From CAYSEQ01 sp964430475 (lineage in GTDB: Bacteria > Patescibacteriota > Microgenomatia > UBA8517): a DNA stretch of 8,910 bases. The translations under genes were made by a program, and so were the position numbers. The stretch lies in NCBI GenBank assembly GCA_964430475.1, contig CAYSEQ010000019.1, positions 1 through 8,910 of the forward strand, in the 5' to 3' direction. The notes under the pieces were generated by a model. The model was not told the DNA's origin and ran no database searches. It saw only the letters and a program-made list of their open reading frames with translations. Below, piece by piece: positions 5,732-8,910 of this stretch (its first letter is position 1; every line of letters starts with the position of its first letter).

Positions 5732-5739
5732 CTCACCCC
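5732..5739 (-). promoter_or_regulatory. Shine-Dalgarno of the RRE/ligase operon
   Basis: GGGGTGAG followed by AGAAA and ATG (5726). It is a good ribosome-binding site and sets the start of the small RRE-like gene. It contrasts with the other starts in the window, which lack one, so this operon should have a real 5' untranslated leader. Confidence 0.6.
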
Positions 5740-5787
5740 ATTTAAAAAACTAATTAACTAAGAAGCATTGTAGTACAAACAAAAAAG

Positions 5788-5859
5788 TCAAATGTCATGA
5801 AAGTATTCTAAGGTTGATGTAGACCAATCATTGAGTCGTCCTTTTTTTACTTTGGTCAT
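5788..5859 (-). other. 23-codon ORF upstream of the RRE-like gene (possible peptide gene)
   Basis: ATG at 5859 opens MTKVKKGRLNDWSTSTLEYF plus HDI and stop, 61 bp before the RRE-like start. Its ATG overlaps the stop of a preceding 42-codon frame (ATGA), and GAGAG lies upstream as a weak ribosome site. Position and size fit a precursor peptide, but there is no lasso-type leader motif and no Asp or Glu at ring position 7-9 of an obvious core. It may be chance. Confidence 0.2.
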
Positions 5860-5984
5860 ACCACTCTCAATGTAAGTACATTCAAAATATTCTTAAACAG
5901 CAATGTATCTTTTTCTTCAATGGTTGGTAGTAAATCTTTTTGTCGATGGGTTAATCTTCTGGATTTTTTCTCTCGAGGCTTCAA
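5856..5984 (-). other. 42-codon open frame with TTG start, between the 456-residue gene and the RRE operon
   Basis: The frame from TTG at 5984 reads MKPREKKSRRLTHRQKDLLP onward, very basic then leucine-rich, and is in fact open further upstream without an ATG back into the end of the neighbouring gene. It could be a remnant of a larger gene or a leader sequence. No family is recognised. The rest of 5727-6033 shows no gene, hairpin or strong promoter. Confidence 0.2.
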
Positions 5985-6033
5985 TTTAGTAGTGAAATAT
6001 CTAGACTTAAAAATCAGTAGACAAAATTGGCCG

Positions 6034-7404
6034 TTAATCCTTTTTATCTCTTGCGAAGAAATGCCCTTTGATTATCACTACATTCCCTTCTATTTGAGGA
6101 TTTTCTTGGTTAGTTGTGCGTTTCAAATATTCAGTAAATCCTCCCTTTATACTTCGCAAAAGTTCATTAGCGTAAGAGTTAGCTGCGAGACTCGGTTCAC
6201 AAAGAAGGTCTAAAGTATAGCTTCCATCATTTCTTTGGGTTGTTACCATAAAAGTAAGAGGACCATCCGGGGTTTCTAAAGTTGTCAAGACTTTTTTCAA
6301 GAAATCTTTTTCACTTTCAGGAGTGACACTAAGTGGTTGGGGATCTTGGTAATATTCTTCTATTCTTTGGCGATAATCCTTCCCATTTTCTTTTTTCCTA
6401 AGAATTTGGCTGACCATAATTTCAGCTAAGACTGCCTCATGATTTTTTGCATGTTGGGATCGATAATGGACAAATTCAATTTCGCCCGTTGTTGATAAAG
6501 GTAAAAGAAATCCTTGCTCGCTTTCTGAACGATCCAATCCCTTTTCGGGTTTAATTCCTTCCAACTCCAACTTTTCAGGAACAGGAGAAATCAAACTTAA
6601 ATTTGATCCTAGAATTAAAAAATTTGGTACAAATCCGCCTTCAGGACCATAAATACTTACTCTAGGTGCAAAATCAAGCTTTTTTTCAGAAAATCTGGGG
6701 TGTTCTTTTGAACCTATCGCAAACGGTCTGCCAATCCTGATTGAATTTGTCTCTATTCTAATTCCAAGCCCCTCCAATTGACTATTTAAACGCCTTAAGA
6801 ACTCTTTAAGAGGCTTAATTTTTGATGGCGGTACTTCTACTTCGCTATATAAAACTAGTCTATCCCCTTCGTTCTCAAGGTAAAAATAAGGGCCTGTACC
6901 GTACCGCTGGTTGTCGCGGGGATCCTCCAAAAAATATTGTGTGTCACTTCCAACTTCAGGCATGGAAACAGAAGCTTGGTAAGGATTAGTTTCGAGTAAA
7001 GAAGCAAAGGGCCCCAAAACTTCTTGGACTTCTCGGGAATTGCGATTGTGCAAAGCCAAATCCGCAAGAAAAGAATGGTTGCCTCTTACTGGTTTTTCCC
7101 TTGGAACTGCAAAAACTAGATCCCTGCGGTGAAAAAGTGGCACAAAACCAAAAACAGTCCATTCATTTGGTGGCAATTTATCATCTATCTTTCCGTTAGA
7201 GACCGGTAAAATTCTAAGATCCAAAGGTATCGGTCCTTCAGTTCCTTTCTGCTTTCGATTCTCAATTATTTCCTGAAAATACCCTGCAAGAATCCCATCC
7301 TGCTCTTCAATTGAAAAGGATCCTTCTCCTTCCGCTTTTTCTGCTTGCCCCACCTGCGACTTTGCTTCTATTGTTGGTTTTTGACTACCGGGCTCTTCCT
7401 CCAT
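6034..7404 (-). CDS. Unrecognised 456-residue soluble protein
   Basis: A full-length frame from ATG at 7404 with no signal peptide or transmembrane segment. The first 35 residues or so are low-complexity and acidic (Glu, Gln, Lys, Gly rich, starting MEEEPGSQKP), probably disordered. Residues about 60-330 look like mixed beta structure with repeated aromatic-Pro-Gly segments (FGFVPLFHRRDLVFAVPREK, GTGPYFYLENEGDRL). The C-terminal third is more helical and charged (a QRIEEYY helix, a KDFLKKVLTTLE helix) and ends FFARDKKD. I see no nucleotide-binding, metal or catalytic motif. It is divergent from the M16 peptidase gene with a 110-bp shared spacer. The start is supported by an extended -10 box 8 bp upstream. 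Probably a lineage-restricted cytoplasmic protein; function unknown. Confidence 0.8.
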   Translation of the reverse strand: MEEEPGSQKPTIEAKSQVGQAEKAEGEGSFSIEEQDGILAGYFQEIIENRKQKGTEGPIPLDLRILPVSNGKIDDKLPPNEWTVFGFVPLFHRRDLVFAVPREKPVRGNHSFLADLALHNRNSREVQEVLGPFASLLETNPYQASVSMPEVGSDTQYFLEDPRDNQRYGTGPYFYLENEGDRLVLYSEVEVPPSKIKPLKEFLRRLNSQLEGLGIRIETNSIRIGRPFAIGSKEHPRFSEKKLDFAPRVSIYGPEGGFVPNFLILGSNLSLISPVPEKLELEGIKPEKGLDRSESEQGFLLPLSTTGEIEFVHYRSQHAKNHEAVLAEIMVSQILRKKENGKDYRQRIEEYYQDPQPLSVTPESEKDFLKKVLTTLETPDGPLTFMVTTQRNDGSYTLDLLCEPSLAANSYANELLRSIKGGFTEYLKRTTNQENPQIEGNVVIIKGHFFARDKKD

Positions 7405-7412
7405 TGGTTTAA

Positions 7413-7421
7413 ATTATATCA
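7413..7421 (-). promoter_or_regulatory. Extended -10 promoter of the 456-residue gene
   Basis: TGATATAAT on the minus strand is a perfect extended -10 (TGn plus TATAAT), ending 8 bp before the ATG at 7404. No good -35 is present, as expected for extended -10 promoters, and no Shine-Dalgarno fits in the gap, so the mRNA is probably leaderless. Confidence 0.65.
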
Positions 7422-7498
7422 TAAAAAAGTTAAATTAATTACTGCGAGCTACTCCAAATAGGGTAAGAAAAGGCAAAAGATAAACCTCAGCCCAAAAA

Positions 7499-7507
7499 TG
7501 ATAGAAT
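7499..7507 (+). promoter_or_regulatory. Extended -10 promoter of the M16 peptidase gene
   Basis: TGATAGAAT (TGn plus TAGAAT) ends 7 bp before the ATG at 7515. As with the divergent gene, there is no Shine-Dalgarno (the gap is ATCCCAA) and no clear -35. The two divergent extended -10 elements lie about 80 bp apart. Confidence 0.6.
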
Positions 7508-7514
7508 ATCCCAA

Positions 7515-8816
7515 ATGAGTAAAGAACTCCCCTACCAAAGATCTTCTCTACCTAATAGACTTCAAGTGGTTCTTTATCCAATGAGGTCTGTTCGTTCGGT
7601 CTTTGCAGTCATTTATGTCCGCGTGGGAGCTATTTGGGAAAAACAAAATGAAAAAGGCATCTCGCATTTCACTGAACACGCCTCTTTCTTGGGAACTAAA
7701 AGTTACCCTTCAGCAGCCAAACTTTCCCAAGCAAAGGAAAATTTAGGTGCTCTTTTGGATGCAAGAACCAGTCTATTCAATTCTCAATATTGGATAAAGG
7801 TCCCCCATCCTAATTTTGAAAAAGGAATGAACATTCTCTCTGAAATTATCTTTGAACCACTTTTAAAAGAAAAAAACATCCTTAAAGAAACAGAGGTAGT
7901 CTTATCCGAATTTAATGATTTTTGGCAAAACCCAGATAGCAGGTTTGAGTATGAATCTTGGCGAAGGCGTTTTGCTCAAAAAGAACACCCATACAGTTTC
8001 CTTATACTTGGCGCGCCACAAACCATTAAAAAATTTAACCGAAAACAAGTCTTATTTTGGAGGAAGAAGTACTACCATCCTGCGAATATGGTTCTAACAA
8101 TTGTGGGCAATCTACCCCACAACACTAAAACTATAATAGAACAAGCTTTCGGCTCCATAAAGCCGGGAAGTAAAACTAAAGAACCGAAATTTAGTTCCAA
8201 CGATTATTCTAACTTTACAATTTACCATCAGCCAGAAAATAGAGACCAAATTAGATTCATCATTAGCTTCCCTGCGTTTGGTTGGAAACAGATTTCCAGA
8301 AGGAAAAGATTAGCTCTAAGACTTTTGAATCACATTTTGGGTGGAGGTCCAGCCTCTCGCCTATTCCTAAGACTCCGGGAAAAAGAAAGATTTGTTTATA
8401 GTGTAGGCAGTGAATTTTATTCTTACGCCTGGATGGGTGATATAGAAATTTGGGGTTCAGTCCCGGCAGAAAAGCTTATTCCTGCAATGAAGGTAATTAA
8501 AAAAGAACTAGATAGATTAATCAAAAAGGGCGTGAGCCAAAAAGAAACCAAACAAGCAAAAGGCTTTCTTTCCTCAATAACATTAATGAATTTTGACAAC
8601 CCAGAGAATATTGCTTATTCTTTAATCTCCCAAGAATTTAATGGCGAAGAAATCTGGCTGCCGGAAAGAATAATTGAAGAAGCAGAAAAAATAACTGAAG
8701 AAGAAATAGAGATATTAGTTAGAAAAATCTTTGATTATTCAAAAATTAACATCTCTCTTCTTGGAAAAATCCCTCCTGAAATTCTAAAGGAAGTAAAGAA
8801 AGTTTTTACTATTTAG
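7515..8816 (+). CDS. M16 family zinc metallopeptidase (insulinase/processing-peptidase type)
   Basis: A 433-residue single-module M16 peptidase that hydrolyses peptides inside a clamshell chamber. The inverted zinc motif HxxEH is intact: HFTEH with His51, Glu54 (base) and His55. The third zinc ligand is Glu132 in VVLSEFNDF, at the family's usual 76-residue spacing. The inactive-half-like second domain carries GGGPASRLFLRLREKERFVY (276-295), with Arg288 and Tyr295 matching the substrate-binding Arg-Tyr pair. Length fits one half-unit of about 430 residues, so it should work as a homodimer or with a partner encoded elsewhere. No signal peptide is seen, so it is cytoplasmic unless exported otherwise. 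Bacterial relatives include the PqqF/YmxG type; the substrate is unknown. It is divergent from the 456-residue gene and followed by a terminator-like hairpin. Confidence 0.9.
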   Translation: MSKELPYQRSSLPNRLQVVLYPMRSVRSVFAVIYVRVGAIWEKQNEKGISHFTEHASFLGTKSYPSAAKLSQAKENLGALLDARTSLFNSQYWIKVPHPNFEKGMNILSEIIFEPLLKEKNILKETEVVLSEFNDFWQNPDSRFEYESWRRRFAQKEHPYSFLILGAPQTIKKFNRKQVLFWRKKYYHPANMVLTIVGNLPHNTKTIIEQAFGSIKPGSKTKEPKFSSNDYSNFTIYHQPENRDQIRFIISFPAFGWKQISRRKRLALRLLNHILGGGPASRLFLRLREKERFVYSVGSEFYSYAWMGDIEIWGSVPAEKLIPAMKVIKKELDRLIKKGVSQKETKQAKGFLSSITLMNFDNPENIAYSLISQEFNGEEIWLPERIIEEAEKITEEEIEILVRKIFDYSKINISLLGKIPPEILKEVKKVFTI

Positions 8817-8817
8817 G

Positions 8818-8848
8818 AAAGACACCTTACGCTTTCGGAGGTCTTTTT
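8818..8848 (+). terminator. Probable intrinsic terminator after the M16 gene
   Basis: Two bases after the TAG, AAAGAC (8818-8823) pairs with GTCTTT (8841-8846). An additional CT/AG pair and a small AC bulge enclose the loop TACGCTTTCGG. The 3' arm merges into a T-run. The stem is short, so strength is uncertain. Confidence 0.5.
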
Positions 8849-8861
8849 GGTATTTTGGGGC

Positions 8862-8910
8862 TTGGAATTAAAATCAAGAAGCAAGAAGATAGAATCTAGA
8901 ATCAAGAATT
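8862..8910. repeat. AT-rich simple-repeat spacer, right edge
   Basis: GAATTAAAATCAAGAAGCAAG and GAATCTAGAATCAAGAATT-type words resemble the spacer at 2319-2589 and run off the window. No gene is seen. Confidence 0.5.

Noticed and set aside
5760..5790. TTGACT ... TACAAT promoter for the RRE/ligase operon
   Set aside because: The two boxes are only 13 bp apart, too close for a standard promoter, and other spacings give poor -10 boxes.
5920..6213. 97-codon plus-strand ORF
   Set aside because: More than half lies antisense to the C-terminus of the 456-residue gene, there is no ribosome site or promoter, and the product is not protein-like.
6855..7067. 70-codon minus-strand ORF inside the 456-residue gene
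   Set aside because: Alternative frame of a well-supported gene.
7915..8097. 60-codon plus-strand ORF inside the M16 gene
   Set aside because: Alternative frame of a gene with an intact catalytic motif.

Overview
The window is AT-rich DNA using the standard bacterial code, since TGA acts as a stop throughout. It looks like a fragment of a small, streamlined bacterial genome. A Candidate Phyla Radiation lineage (Patescibacteria, perhaps Microgenomates) is my best guess. The reasons are a lipoprotein on a long Thr-Pro stalk, leaderless-looking promoters sitting directly on start codons, a lone M16 peptidase, proteins with no obvious relatives, and AT-rich simple-repeat spacers of the 'GAATTTAG' type. 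This is inference; no rRNA or marker gene is present.

Region 1 (1-2318) is a recent tandem duplication. A 1114-bp unit (91-1204) is repeated head-to-tail at 1205-2318; I found one difference (A102 versus G1216). Each unit carries a complete gene for a Tat-exported lipoprotein with a Thr/Pro stalk, its promoter and a near-perfect palindrome upstream. It also carries the first codons of the next co-directional gene, a membrane protein that runs off the left edge. The second unit therefore holds only a truncated stub of that gene. Region 2 (2319-2589) is a low-complexity AT-rich spacer with one small GC-rich palindromic insert.

Region 3 (2590-5984, all minus strand) reads, in transcription order: tiny ORFs of unknown status, a frameshifted PqqD-like (RRE-type) gene, an asparagine-synthase-like ATP-dependent ligase without the glutaminase cysteine, a doubly frameshifted small gene, then a PAP2-family membrane phosphatase or transferase. 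The RRE/ligase and ligase/small-gene junctions overlap (ATGA and TAATG), so these were built as one translationally coupled operon. PqqD-like protein plus Cys-less asparagine synthase is the B1 + C core of lasso-peptide maturation. No B2 leader peptidase or convincing precursor is visible, so the locus is either a different RiPP-like pathway or a decayed one. The two broken genes can be restored by single-base changes in T runs, which raises the question of sequencing error versus real decay.

Region 4 (6034-8816) holds two divergent genes from a 110-bp shared spacer: an unrecognised 456-residue soluble protein and an M16 (insulinase-family) zinc peptidase with an intact HxxEH site, followed by a likely terminator and more AT-rich simple repeat. 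Four distinct genes, one of them present twice, have a -10 box 4-10 bp from their start codons, suggesting leaderless mRNAs; the RRE/ligase operon instead has a clear Shine-Dalgarno.
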